Notes: generated from the sequence alone by a model not told the origin. A stretch of 64,000 nucleotides of DNA from Durusdinium trenchii (GCA_963970005.1 CAXAMN010029039.1:186001-250000); one strand, 5' to 3'. Numbered from the stretch's first letter, positions 12,032 to 24,380 are shown. Made by a program: numbers and translations.

Positions 12032-12546
12032 TTACGTGAAACCCGACAAGAATTGGGCATCAAGTTGCATGAACTGCAGCACAGAAAGTCCAGACATGCC
12101 AGCAAGTGTCTTCTTCTTTTCCTGATTAATCCTTCGGAGAGTGCCAGCATCCAGGCTGGTTGTGCCAGATATCAGAAACAAGGCATCTTCAGCCTCAGTG
12201 TGCTCAACGTCTAACGTGATGTTGTGTGGTGCCTCAGTAAGCACGTGACCAACCTCAGCTAAGCCCTCAACCAACTTGTCGTACGGGAATTCATCTTTAG
12301 TCTTGCTGGCGTCTGCCTGACAAGCCAGACTGGAGAAGCAAACTTATATATTACAAAAAATCTGTCTGATATTGTAAACATCTGCGAGTACCGCAGGGTG
12401 GGGTATTGTTGAATAACTGAGGACGCTTCCATCAGGCCCAAGGATGGAAGCTGCTTAGATACTTCGAACAACAGCTGAGGTGTGACAGGAAAGCGACTAA
12501 AACACTGATGTGTGAAGAGGAACGACTCCAAATGACGCCTAGCCAT
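12032..12546 (-). CDS. Unrecognised protein, C-terminal two exons
   Basis: The last exon runs from 12316 (acceptor TTGTCAG) to the TAA at 12034-12032. It reads ADASKTKDEFPYDKLVEG, then LAEVGHVLTEAPHNITLDVE and TLRRINQEKKKTLAGMSGL. Upstream, an open frame (about 12546-12390) reads FLFTHQCFSRFPVTPQLLFE then VSKQLPSLGLMEASSVIQQY and looks like the preceding exon, although I could not fix its donor. The composition is that of a soluble, mixed alpha/beta protein. No domain recognised. Confidence 0.5.
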
Positions 12547-14229
12547 GCCTATTCCTCACCTTGGGCTCTGGTATCGTTCTCTTACCGATAGTTCATCGTC
12601 TCTGGTTTGGTGGTTGCTCATATTGTGTCCAAACTCTGTTCATTCAGTTCATTCCAACGATTAAGAGGCCAAAGCGATGCTTGATCTCGCAAGTGCCACC
12701 AGGAACTTCCAAGCATCAAAAACTCCACTCGAAAAAAAACATATCCAAGACCCCAACGGCACCAAAATATGGTATGTTCTTTCAAACGCCAGGGTGCCTC
12801 ATCTAAACCCTCTTTCTCACGCTGATCTTTGTCAGCATCTTCTGCCTAGGCATGGGTGGTCCAGAAAAAATAATCAGCATGCATCCTCCACGTTTCACCC
12901 TAGCCACTACCCTAGCCCTATCGGATCTATCGGTATCTTTGTGCAATAGCAGGCGAAGATCTCCCCAATTCTTTGACTCCAGCCGCACTTTTTTTGGAGC
13001 ACAAACAGCACCGCAACCTTTCTTCCACACATGCCCTAATGTTGAGTGTCTTTCTCAGTTTTGAGAACAACATTGAGAAGGACTTTGCATTGATGTTTCA
13101 ATATGTTTCAATGTTGCATTCATTGCAGATTCATGCTTCAATGTTGTACATTCATAGCATAGACTAGATGTTGTGGGCATCGATTGATGTGGATAGGTGC
13201 AAGCGGTAAAGAAAAACGTGGCTTCGTATTCCAATTTCCTCAAGCTCTTCAACCGTTCAACTAAACTGGTTATAAAAATGAAAAGCTCAGCATCACTACA
13301 CGATGAAACATGAGCAGCATGCTTACGTGGTGCGTTCTATCTTTGCTTGGGTGTGCCAACATTTGCCAACATGTGTGAATGATTGAGAATTGAGACATCT
13401 TGCAACTCTCAGGTCGACGGTTTCAAGATCTGTTATGAACAAAGCTGTTGCGAAGGCATGTCTTCAGCACTTCAGGAAACACAAATCAGGTCGGTGTGAC
13501 CAACATGGAAAGGGCGAAGGCCCACGATGGAAAGAGAACAACACCGCCAGTGCAGCGGCCAGAAGCGGCAGGATTGACATCACAAAAGATATTTGTTCAG
13601 AGCATCTTGGAGTAAATAAGGTGGGGATAGCTAAAAAATGATGGCGAATTGATACAAGATAGATCAGCAGTATTAAACAAGCACTGTAGCAAACACGTTG
13701 GAACAGGCATGTGGAGAACCAAGTGGCTGGAATGTTTATTCATGTGGTTTTCCATATATGAAACTGCTATGTTTCTATGTTGTGTTGCATGTTCAAACGC
13801 TCATCAGCATATGTATCTTCAGATTCCACAAGCTGTGGCCTCAAGAGGCTGACTCTCTTGAACATAGATTGCTCAAGTGACGTACACCACGCCGTGTCAA
13901 TGTTAAAGACAATCCAAGTAAAAATGGTGAGCCAAGCCTCGCAGTCAATTTAAGGCGTTCGACTCCCCAAACACGACATAAACCGTAAGTGTTCGACAGG
14001 ACTGGAGGGTGAAGGGGGTGTCGGAGAAGCCTCGCCGTCGGTACATACAGAGATTATGCGTTCATGCGATGCATGTTTCAAGTTTGCCGCTTGGCCTAGC
14101 TTCGTCACAGCGCTGGGATGCGATGCTTTCTTCTGTTTGGCAATCTAAGATGCTTCCTTTTTGATAGGTTCCAAGGTATGATAGCCTCACACTATTGAAA
14201 ACGGCTTGGGAGTGTCACTGCATACAAAC
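12547..14229. other. No gene recognised
   Basis: Several short open frames on both strands, none with protein-like composition, motif or splice context. Probably intergenic. Confidence 0.35.
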
Positions 14230-14643
14230 TCAACCACACTGAAAAGAACAAAGGAGATTCAGCAAATATCAACCCTTCTGACCCTCCCGCTATTTTGGTG
14301 CTGCATGTTGTTCCATGACAGGGCCAAGCCTGACACCACCCTAATTCCTTGACTTGTTTGCCTACAATGCTTTGACTTACTGTATTTGCCAGCATCAGGC
14401 TGCCTTGGCCGGCGCAGAATATCCTTGCGAAGCTCCAGCAGCCTGCCGCACATTTAGAAATAATAACATTGATTGATGTATCACAAAAACAGATTACATA
14501 CACCAGAATGGAAAGTACATGGAGCTTTTTGGGGGTGCAAGTTTGTCATCCCGATTTTGGCCACTCTGCCGCTGTGAAGTGATTCTCGGTGAGGCCAAAT
14601 GCCCAAAGGCAGCAAGAACGCTCAGGGCGATCCACCAAGACAT
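14230..14643 (-). CDS. Small protein with N-terminal signal peptide or anchor, four exons
   Basis: ATG 14643-14641 opens MSWWIALSVLAAFGHLAS, a hydrophobic segment typical of a signal peptide or anchor. It is followed by a polar Gln/Arg/Asp-rich stretch. Exons 14643-14504, 14442-14381, 14329-14283 and 14238-14230 join in phase through introns of 61, 51 and 44 bases. Donors are GTGTAT, GTAAGT and GTCAGA; acceptors are GCGGCAG, TGTCAG and a pyrimidine-rich CTTTTCAG. Exon 2 reads WLLELRKDILRRPRQPDAG across the junction. The final exon gives only Cys-Gly before TGA, for a protein of about 85 residues. No homologue was recognised. Predicted to enter the secretory pathway or a plastid-targeting route. 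The very short last exon is the weakest part; exon 3 could instead splice further downstream. Confidence 0.6.
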
Positions 14644-17380
14644 GTCAATGGCAAATTCAGACTCTTCAAATTCTCTTCACGAGGCAAAGCTGCCAACAAA
14701 TTTCATTTCTTGCAGGCCACAGGGTTGTAAATCAAATGATTTGTGCGAAACGGCAAACGTACTGCCAGGGCAGGAGAAGTTGAGCTTTCTGCTGATACAT
14801 CTGTCTACTAGTCGTGAGGAGACCTATTTACACACGCAGGCTCCGCAGCTCGTATGTGTGGGCCACAGAAAAAAAGAATCTCCCTCCGGGAGGAAGCACC
14901 ACACAGGTTGGCACCACAGGTTGGCGCAAAGAGGCCACAAATGACCAGCCATGTCAGCTGATGTTGTGGACAACAATCCGTCTACCATGTCTGGCAGTCT
15001 GAAGTAAGTCCGTGGCCTGGGCCAGCTGGCCAGTGCTGGGTCCTTTGACTTCGGCTGCTAAAGGGAAGGGCAGGACTGCAAGCAAAGGATTGAAACTCCA
15101 GAAGTTCTCACCGAACTGGGAAGGAGATTTAGTTTGGGTACTAAGTACAACTGCAGTTCCGAACGGAGGCCGTGGCAGGAACTCGCTATGGCGCCGCGAA
15201 GAACAGGCCGGTGAAGGGAAGAAAGGCAGGACTTCAACGGTGAGAGCTGCTCAAGCGCTTTCATCAACACAGAGAGAAGCGACATGGCACATGCCCCCGT
15301 CCCTGCGAGGCTAAAACACATTGTTCGTGACAAGGTACACTGTGGTGTTCTCGTCTCAACTTCGCTGAAATTCGAAAGAACATCCAAACTCGAAACGAAC
15401 ACCGGGAGGCACATGTTCGAGCATCTGTGAAAAAATTCAGAACACGGCATTATCGGGGTGCAACTAATGAATCGTCCACAAGGACAAACGGTTTTTTTTA
15501 ATCACTCTGACAACTTGGGTGTGTTACCATGAGTCAATAGATGTCAATACCAATTTGCACCAAAGGCATCGTAGATTGACATGCCTGGTGGTCAATATGT
15601 TGTTTGTACTTGGGTACGGCTCTAGGGTTTTGCGTGCGCACAGGTGAAAAAAACAAAATCACACTCTTGGCCTTCACAGCGCTGGGGGTTGCACGTTCGG
15701 CTGGCGGTTCCTTGAAATCAATCAGCGGTGCAACACGTCGACAGACATGAATTCTGAAGACTGACTCTTCACTCTTCGATAGACAAAGACTACCAGCGTG
15801 GCCACAAGTTTCAGCAACAAGCCCAAACAAATGCCTGCATGAAGCAACAAACATGGTTTCCATCTTGAAACAATTGTGAGCACCTGCCCCTCTAAAATCA
15901 ACAACTCAAGTGCCTAGTGCTCAGGTCTCGACTGCTCCAGAAGTTGGCGCTGCCTTTAAACAGTGGCGTTACATGAAGCACAACATGTAGGACTCTTGAA
16001 CTCTTGCTTATTTGTCGCTTAGCCGTTGATGTTTCAGCATACAAGTGCTATGCAGCCGGATTGTGCCAAGGACAGGGTCTTCAAGCTTAGGCTTCGATCC
16101 TTATGGACATTTAACCTCCAATCTTCTGTGTTCCAAAATTGTGGAGCCATGGGAACAAGCAAAACCTGTAGTCTATAGTGACTCCTAATTGGTCCGGGTT
16201 CTGTGGAGATCGCACAACATCACAAAAGGTTCCAAAGGAAAAACAATCTCACACATAAATGGGCACGCCCGCAAGCTCCAGCCTCTTTTTGCCTCTCTGC
16301 CTTGGTTGACATGCCATACACAAAGGACAATACGATGAAGTACTGTGGCTTTGGTGTCTATACGTAGAAAAAATGCGAGATGATTCCGGTAATCTTTCTC
16401 ATGGAGGCCTAGTGACAGGAGGCAAAGCACGGTGAGTACTTGACCCAGCGGCGATCTGTTGTGAAGAACATGGGCCAGCCTCTCAAACAAGCACCCCTTG
16501 CTCAAGCATGATGTTGTAATCATGACTTGTCCCAAGATTTGTCGAGTGGGTCGGGAGCTACTTGTGATATTACTCTGCAGGAGAGCACCAGAGAATCACG
16601 AGGCGAGCGTGCAAGTACTAAAAAACAGGAGAGTTTAGCAAAGTGACCGGCAAAGAGGTACAACGGGATACCGACCAAGTTGTCTTGAGACCCAAGACCT
16701 CTTAAATGAACCCCAAACAAAATAGATTTGTGTGACATGTTGCTGTAATGGCATCTCAATACTGTGTCGCACTGCTGTCCGCAAGTGGAAATGACACATC
16801 TGAATGGCAAGCACAGCGAAACAGCTCCGTATCCAAGAAAAACAGTTAAGGCTCCAAGGACAAGGCACAAGCGATCAGGATCAGTCCGGCCCAAACGTCC
16901 TGTCTAACCTAAATGATCCTAATCGATACTGTTCTATGATGTAATAAGATGTAATAAGATCGAAATAGTTTAAGCAAAGATAAACAAAGTGTTTTCACAA
17001 TATGAATCCAAATGTTGCATCTTATAGGTTCAAGCGCATGCCTCAAGTCAAGAGCCATGCCTCCGACTGAGCGCAACACAGGCATCAAGTCTCGTGCCAA
17101 ACAGGCATTACAGGTGGGTTGAGCTAAATGAGCCGCGCTAATCACAAGAATCAGTTTCGGCGCACTTGGATGCGGTTGCCACAAGCGGCCAAACAACGTA
17201 CAGCAAAACACTTGCCAAAATCGTGCCAGCAACGTTTGTAAGAAAATGTTCCAAGGCAAAAGGCCTGAAACATCGTGAAGGTCAAGGGCTCGGGAGCTAG
17301 GAGATGAACAGCGAGGGAACATCTCAAAGAGCAAGCACTGTTTGACGGTCGTGAAATCACATGAAATGCGACGACTGTGC
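14644..17380. other. No gene supported
   Basis: 2.7 kb between the small secreted-protein gene and the ankyrin gene. Minus frames at 16894-16520 and 17388-16909 are open for 124 and 159 codons and include hydrophobic stretches such as LVLGALTVFLGYGAVSLCL. They have no conserved motif or matching splice phase, so I do not call them genes. Confidence 0.35.
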
Positions 17381-20194
17381 TTAAACACATGCGGTTTGTG
17401 TTGCGCCAGCTCCCAAGAAACAAATGTTCAAACTGATCGAACACACAGTGGCTGCTTCGCCGACTATTAACGTGTCGAACATGGCCTCTCCACACTTGGC
17501 ATCGACACACATTGTTTCATGCAGCCCAGGAGCAGCCCGCTTCAGTGCTGCTGCCGCATCAATTTTTTTCATCTTTAAAGCGAGCATTAAAGGTGTTTGA
17601 CCTCGGCAGCTGACGCCAGGTATGGGCAGAGGTCAGCCAAGCTGAGACTCCGAAGCTAAATTCAACCGAAGTCAGATTCTGATGTTTATTGATCTGGAAG
17701 ACTGAACGGACTCGGCGACTCGCAAACCCGAAAAAGCTGCATGTTGCCCCTTCTTGAACACACTCTTTGAGAGGGCAATTCAATCCCTTTCAGCCTTCTC
17801 GGGCTCTCCATCTTTCGACACATAGTGAAACAAAAGGACAAAACCTCTGGAATCCCAACAATTTTCGCATGGGTAGCGTGTCAGAGTCAAAAGCAGAAAA
17901 ATCTCCAGCGACTTGAAGGCTATGTTTGACGTGGGGCCACGTCGGCACCTGACAGCACCAACAACCCGAGACAACACCTGGAACCCATGAGCTCCGCTGA
18001 GGCTTCGGCCTTTCTTATTCTTGGCATCCAGCGATGCCCCAGCCGCCACCAGCGGCACCACGCACTGCACTTGGCCGTAGAAGGCGGCACGGTGAAGTGC
18101 CGTGTCGCCTCGAAGCTGAGAGGCTTCGCACCCCGTGCGATCTCATACCGTGAGGTCAAATCCTATACCTGTGAGTGAACACCAAGAAAGGGAGCTCCAG
18201 AATCCACTCGAACGCAAGTGTTTCAAGAATGCCTCAAGCAAATTGTCAATGGTTGTTGCATTCATTTGTCTCCTTTTGTTCGGAACTAACCCTTTCTATT
18301 CCAATTTTGGCATCCTTTGACCACTCGACCGCAGCGGGCTCTTCAGCTCTCTCCCCCTCCCAGGGCGCACCGCCACGCTCCAAGGCCCCGCACCGTTCTC
18401 GTACGCCGCCGCGACGTCGGCCTTGGCCCCGAGGAGCAGCTGCACCGCTCCGTCGTGGCCGTTGCCCGCGGCCAAACTGAGGGCCGTGGCGCCTCGGGCG
18501 CCGCGCGGCGGTTGATGAGCGCCGCGCCCGGAGATCGTGGCGCTTTCGGGTTCCGCGGCGCCGGGTGTGGCGCAAGCTGCGGAGGACGTATAGGAGACAT
18601 GGAAAACAACAAAAGGAACAGGTCCATGGAGTTTGGGGATGTTGGAAGCAAACATTGAGAACTTGGAAGAGGGCTCGGGCCACGTCACGAAGCTGTGGAA
18701 AAAAACTGAAACGGAGAAAAGAAGGAGAGAACAATATAGGATCTTCATGGATCTTCCAAAGTCCCAAAAACTGCTGGATGGCTCCTGAAACTTCCAAAGT
18801 GACTCTGTAATTCTTCATGCGTGGAAAAAACGCGTGCTTGTCTCTGAAACAATGTTTGTGAGGGATTTGTATAGTCATGCTCCGGAATCCAGTCGACCGC
18901 AAGTGTGTAAAAGTCCACTCGACCGCAAGTGTCGAGCAAATTGTCAATGGTTGTTGCATTCATTTGTCTCCTTTTGTTCGGAACTAACCCTTTCTATTCC
19001 AATTTTGGCATCCTTTGACCCCTCGACCGCAGCGGGCTCTTCAGCTCTCTCCCCCTCCCAGGGCGCACCGCCATGCTCCAAGGCCCCGCACCGTTCTCGT
19101 TCGCCGCGTCGGCCTTGGCCCCGAGGAGCAGCTGCACCGCTCCGTCGTGGCCCTTGCTCGCGGCAAAGATGAGGGCCGTCCAACCTCGGGCGCCGCGCGG
19201 CGGTTGATGAGCGCCGCGCCCGGAGATCGTGGCGCTTTCGGGTTCAGCGGCGCCGGGTGTGGCGCAAGCTGCGGAGGACGTATAGGAGACATGGAAAACA
19301 ACAAAAGGAAAAGGTCCATGGAGTTTGGGGATCTGTGAAGCAAACATTGAAAACTTTGGGTCCCCTTTGGCGACAGCCACGCCGGCGCCGCTCTTTCCGT
19401 CCTCAGCCACAAAAATCCAAGGCCCCGCGCCGTGGTAGTTCCCGGCGTCGACCGCGGCGTTGGCCTCGACCAGGAGCTGCAGCACGTCGCGGTGGCCCTC
19501 CATTGCGGCCATGTGGAGGGCCATGAAGCCTGGGTGAGCGCCGCGCCCGGAGGTCCCCACGGAGCTTACCGGTCAGGAGGCTCCGGATGTGGCCGAAGCT
19601 GTGAGCCTGTCGTGAGACATGGACATGAATGAAGAAGAGGTCCATAGAAGTATGAGTTTCGGGATTTTGGAAGCAACCATTGAGAACTTGGAAGCCACGA
19701 CGCGTCTTTTGCAAACGAAGAGCAGGTCTGGAAATATCTCGCGGCAATATGCGGCAATTATCTATTTGACACCTGTTTAAGTTTACACACAAATAGCATC
19801 CCTGTCACCATCCATATTGAGTGCATGAAAGTAGTGATCCAGGCGTTTCCCTGTGACAGGCGCTAAAAGAGGCATGCAACTGCACAGAACATCTCTGAGC
19901 ATTTCCATTATGCCCAAGCATGGCCTCCGATTGAACCAAACAAGTCTTATACAAACAGATAAGCTTTCGTCATCAGTTCTGCCCACTTTGCACTCCACTC
20001 CGTCGAGTTCTTCCAGGAAGAACCTTCTTCCACTCCACTCCACTCATCTTCCCCAATCGGACCAAATTTAATCCCTTCTGAGGCCGCGGGGCAATTGCCA
20101 TCCTTCTTGCTGATCGCCTCTTCGCGGTTCTCCCGGAGGAAGTGCCGCACGGCGCCCAACCGGCCATGCTCCGCCGCCTGGACGACGTCTCGGC
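17381..20194 (-). CDS. Ankyrin-repeat protein, one repeat per exon
   Basis: Six exons join in phase: 20194-20099, 19529-19431, 19184-19092, 18492-18394, 18108-18010 and 17601 to a TAA at 17383-17381. Each internal exon starts with the last two bases of a Gly codon, ends with the first base of the next Gly codon, and encodes one ankyrin repeat of 31-33 residues. Examples are DVVQAAEHGRLGAVRHFLRE, FMALHMAAMEGHRDVLQLLV, WTALIFAASKGHDGAVQLLL and DTALHRAAFYGQVQCVVPLV. The last exon holds a degenerate repeat (QTPLMLALKMKKIDAAAALK) and a Cys-containing tail. Donors are GC, GC, GT, GT and GC. Ankyrin repeats mediate protein-protein contacts; the partner is unknown. A first exon with the start codon must lie upstream of 20194 and was not found. 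Exons 3 and 4 are recent duplicates. Confidence 0.85.
18209..18670. repeat. Copy A of a tandem exon-plus-intron duplication
   Basis: About 430 bases, nearly identical to 18918-19357. It covers the whole ankyrin exon 18492-18394 and intron on both sides. Against copy B the exon differs by a few substitutions and by 6 extra bases (two codons), so frame is kept. Confidence 0.9.
18918..19357. repeat. Copy B of the exon-plus-intron duplication
   Basis: Partner of 18209-18670; contains exon 19184-19092. A more diverged third copy of the upstream intron part is visible at about 19580-19690 (shared string AACCATTGAGAACTTGGAAG there, with AAACATTGAGAACTTGGAAG in copy A), pointing to an older round of duplication. 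Confidence 0.85.
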
Positions 20195-20508
20195 CTCACG
20201 CGGGGGGTGCGGGAGAGGAGGGACTCTCTCTCTCCGGCGGGGTGCAGCGGTGGGGCCTGGTCCTCCGAAGGTCGAAGGTCGCGACCATAGGGTCGCTGTT
20301 TGTATAGGAAAACGCTGAGAGATTATTATTATAAGGGTGGCGACAGATTTCGGGGTAACAACTTAACTTAAATATATCAACTAATATAGGTATCGGTCTC
20401 ATTGCTGCTTCATGGAGACAATTGCCCAATTCTTCGCGAATAGAAATGCAAATCGACAAGTGTTGCATCTGGAGGGGAGGCATCAGGCATCATGATGCCT
20501 TTTCCAAC

Positions 20509-21937
20509 TCAAAACACTTCAAAACTCGTTGAACCAATTCCGTCCACCGATTGCAGGAACGGCCAAAACACATCGGCTCTGAGAGCTGCACACTTGGCGG
20601 CTTCGGCTCGATCGGCCTGGACCGGATCCGGATCTGGCTGAATTTGCCAAAAGGTCGGAGACGAAGAAACCGAACCTGAAATCTTGTCATTATTAGACAT
20701 TGCTCGTGTGCAATTCCATGCAGTTTGACGATCAGTCCTTTTTGTAGACCGATTGAAAGGAAACGGACAGATTTGATGTGTTTGGGAGTTGAAGCAAACT
20801 GATCCAAGAAGAGTTAATGGGAAAATAACTTGGTCGCAAGTAGCAGCATAGCGGTTATGCAGTTATATGCTTTCGTTTCCTGGTCCACACCTCCTCTTGT
20901 GACATCGTGGCCGCCACAGGTTGGGGTATGCTGTCTTGAAGCAGCACAAAAAAACACAAATGTAAAGACACCACGTGCTGAAAGGCAAGGACTTAGCTGA
21001 TCTAAGAATCCAACGCACTTTGTTGTACACGTGAATAATGAAATGCAAGTGAGTGAACTGTGCACATTTAATTACTTTAAATTAAAATTAAGCAGATTTT
21101 CCTGCAGCATTTTGCCTTACGCGGATTGAGTAGACCCGGCAAAGCCCAAAAGACTCCCCAGGTGCTCAGCTGCATTGAGCCAACATTTCAGCCGTCCGAA
21201 CAGTGTTGCTTCAAAATCTGTGATGCATGAGGCATTCAATCTGCTCCGTGTGCAAATTGGATGCTTCTGGCTGCTGAATTAGCGGTATTGTCCTGGTAAG
21301 CAACGCGTTAGAACTTGTCCCCAAGCACGTGACCACTGGGTCTTTCATCTGCAAGGCAGGGCTGACAACCCAAACATAAATTATGTACCATACCTATAGG
21401 ACCTATAAACGATCCTTTTGGCAAAACAAATTGCCTTACCTTTTCAGCAGATTGTTCTGCTCCCGGTCCAGGTGCTTAACAAGTATAGGCACGTTCTTTC
21501 TGCACCATCTGTTCCAAAATGCACCTAGGTCCCTGGAATGGGATGTCACCGTCCCGGCCCAAAAGAAGACACGGACGGTTCCAACGGTTGCGACCCCGGG
21601 AAGACCGCTTTTCGCTCTAGATTCACCAGGGGGTGCCATCCACGTCCGTGGAACGTGAGTGGGTGAGAACCCCAAGAGACCTGTGAAGTGCTCCATGTCA
21701 CTCCAAACTGCAGCGCTGTAGCTGCTCTCTCTCTCTCTCTCTCACTCGGCTCTCTCCCGTTCTGTCCACTAAAGGAGACGACCTCGCTAAGGAATCATGC
21801 CGCTGCCCATGCCATTTCTGTGCCTCAGCAAATTTCAGATCTGAGATGGCACATGGTGAATGCCTCCAGTTTTCAGCAGCAGGATGGGTCTCCCCGCATA
21901 GGACGGAGTACACCCAACGAGCTTTGGCCAAATCCAT
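20509..21937 (-). CDS. Unrecognised protein, at least three exons
   Basis: ATG 21937-21935 opens MDLAKARWVYSVLCGETHPA with a first exon ending at 21783 (GT donor). A second exon, starting perhaps at 21617 and ending at 21440 before a GTAAGG donor, reads SGLPGVATVGTVRVFFWAG then AFWNRWCRKNVPILVKHLDR. The last exon begins at 20675 after TTTCAG, reads SVSSSPTFWQIQPDPDPVQA then DRAEAAKCAALRADVFWPFL, and ends with a stop near 20509. The phase between exons 2 and 3 does not match, so a small exon between them is missing. No domain recognised. The gene lies directly upstream of the ankyrin gene on the same strand. Confidence 0.5.
21719..21744. repeat. (CT)n microsatellite
   Basis: Twelve or so CT units, immediately downstream (on the minus strand) of the first exon of the unrecognised 20.5-21.9 kb gene, thus probably intronic. 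Confidence 0.9.
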
Positions 21938-23257
21938 GGTCGATGTGCCCTGGCTTCGACTCGGTCAATGTGGCGTGGAAGGTGGCGTGGTCCGTAAATG
22001 TCATTTGTATGAGACTGATCTATCCTTCCACCATATACATGACATAAGTCTGAAGAATCTCTTGAGAATCGATCTTGACCTCTTTCACATTTCTACGTCA
22101 TCTGCTGCTTGCGCTCAGTCTGTGAGACCTCTCAGTCTGTGAGAATTGGGACTTCGGCATAGGTGAAGGGTGAACTCATCAAGAGGAACACAATCCCAAC
22201 ATGTTGGGTCTATCCTATTAGCAGGGCCAAATAGATGATGATGGTTAGGTTGCAGGAATTGTCCAAGAATAGTGATCATAAGTGATTTGCTTGTTTACTG
22301 ACTGTTACAGGTAATAGGACCGACCCAACACCTACATGTCTTTTTGGTAATTGCCATGGGTTGTTTTGGTCATATGACCAAACCCCACGAGTTCACAGGT
22401 CCTACACAACATCATTCGCTAGAAGGAACGCTCAGGAAGTTTGAGTGTCAAATCCATTTACCCTCCTAAATGGCCTCTATAAAACGAAGAGGATGTCCAA
22501 CACATTCCAACAAGACTCCATTTGTAGTATATAGTTTCCCTACAAAAACATGAATCTACCCCATACAACGTGCCAAGACATACCCAAAAAAAAAAACAAA
22601 AAACATCGGCGGTGGACCCCGCTTGCCGGCCCCGCGGTGTTCCGTCTCGGATTCCTACGGTGTTTTGACATGAATTGGTGTGTACATTGAGTAAAAATAA
22701 TAAGTTGTACTATATCAGGTGTATATAATGTTACCAAGGTTTTATGCGGGCAAATGATGCTTAGGTTGCAAACCTTTCACCCAAACAGTGACGATCTGAC
22801 CAACTTTTACTGGTAGTGGTTTACACCCTATCTATACTTGTATGAGCAAGATCCATAACCTCCATTTGAGCCAAACAATCGACAAAACTGCCGGCCTGAA
22901 TCAAAGGTGTCCAAAGGAATGGAATCAACTCTTGTCAATGCATGCCGACTCGCAGGTTCTTTTGCACACAAGTGTGGTTCTATTTTGGGTGACACAATCT
23001 GCGCAGGCTAAAAAGCGCCTGGCGATGAGATGAAATTGAACGGGAGACTCGGATCCGCACAGAAGCAATCTGCCCATCATCTGAGTACTCGAACCGACTT
23101 TGTTGAATCGTCCAACCTCTGAACCAACTGAGAGATACTTTGAATTGCTGTCATGCAATATAGGCATAATGTCCGCCAACCCTGCGAGCTTGGCTCCAAA
23201 CCCCCAAAAATACATTCACTCCACATGTTCGAGATCCAAAACGGTAGAGTCTGCTAC
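21938..23257. other. No gene recognised
   Basis: AT-richer sequence with short open frames only. Holds an A-rich run near 22590-22606. Nothing supported. Confidence 0.35.
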
Positions 23258-24020
23258 TTAAGGAATTCGTCCGAGTCTCCAGTTCGATCGCAAGATCTCC
23301 GCTCCTGCCGCCCAAGAGAAAACACGAGCCGGGCCGGGAGATCCGTCCGGGATCCGGTGGTATGTTCCGCCAAATACTAGAGAGATACGCCCAATTAAGT
23401 TCACATCATGTCACTAAGTTAATCACATACATTTTTAGTAAAATGTACATGAGATTGTAATGATAAGTTATATCAGTTCCTCCTAATTGAACTACTGCAA
23501 TTTCTGTAAGTGACAAGGCATCTGACTCTTGGTTCCTCCGCCCTTGAAATCTACACGTCCACGCGCTGGCATCAGCAAGTGGGCGATCTCCACATGAAGC
23601 CAGGCTCCGGCTCCAGTCCTACAGAAGTTCATTTGGCAAACAAAGGATTTATGGATGGTGAAGGCTGCGGGGCACGGTCTTCAGCACCTGTGTGCTCTTA
23701 AAAGTCGAAATCTTTCAATTCTTCAATCCCAATTCCGTCCTATATCTGTGACACCGTTCCAAAAAGACCAAGAGGGCGCCCACATCAGAAAAGGTGAGCC
23801 AGGTGAAGCAGGTGAACTCCCGTGTCGCAGTCCTTTGCTGGGTATTTCCAGGCTGCTGGGCATTGCAAAGCTGCTGGGCATTCCAAAGCTGCTGGGCATT
23901 CCAAAGCTACTGGGCATTCCAAAGCTGCTGGGCACCTTGAGGTGGGACTCCCAAGCCGCTGAGGGCATCTCAGATAGACCACCTGCCGCCGCAGGCTTTT
24001 TACACGGCAAGTCACGGGAT
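23258..24020 (-). CDS. Candidate low-complexity protein, C-terminal exons
   Basis: The last exon 23376-23258 follows a CTCTCTAG acceptor, reads FGGTYHRIPDGSPGPARVFS then WAAGAEILRSNWRLGRIP and stops with TAA at 23260-23258. An upstream minus frame (about 24015-23770) encodes repeated SSFGMP units from an 18-base tandem repeat, flanked by Pro/Ala/Ser-rich sequence. All three minus frames of the repeat are open, so the frame is uncertain. Neighbouring genes are also on the minus strand. Linking the two parts is inference. Confidence 0.4.
23837..23933. repeat. 18-bp tandem repeat
   Basis: Four near-perfect copies of GCTGCTGGGCATTCCAAA from 23852 to 23923 with partial units on both sides. The period is a multiple of three, so any frame stays open. 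On the minus strand it would encode SSFGMP repeats, on the plus strand KLLGIP repeats. Confidence 0.95.
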
Positions 24021-24288
24021 GTTTTTATATTTCGAGAGTGATGAATTCCATGGCCCTTCATCCAAAGGCCGTACAGTTCTGCCTTTCACTTGTGTTTCAT
24101 GCGAGATACTGAGATACCGCATGTCCACAGTCCGTGTTCGATGCGTTCATTCTCTGTCATGCCCTTTTTGATAGGTCCCCCAAATAGTACCCGCTCATCA
24201 GAGTCTCCGGCAACGGCAGGATATGAAGCGATGAAGACATGATCCGCCACAGCGTCACCGGAAAACACCCTTGTAGGTTGACCTCCGT

Positions 24289-24380
24289 AGTTAGTTAGCT
24301 AGCTAGCTAGCTAGCTAGTTAGCTAGATACAAACACTTAAATATAATCTAATATAGATTGATAGATCTAGATAGATAGTA
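24289..24380. repeat. (TAGC)n and (GATA)n-like simple repeats
   Basis: A run of TAGC/TTAGC units at about 24289-24327 is followed by degenerate TAGAT/GATA units to about 24380. Confidence 0.9.

Noticed and set aside
16909..17388. 159-codon minus frame downstream of the ankyrin gene
   Set aside because: It overlaps the ankyrin 3' end, has no motif and no matching splice phase.
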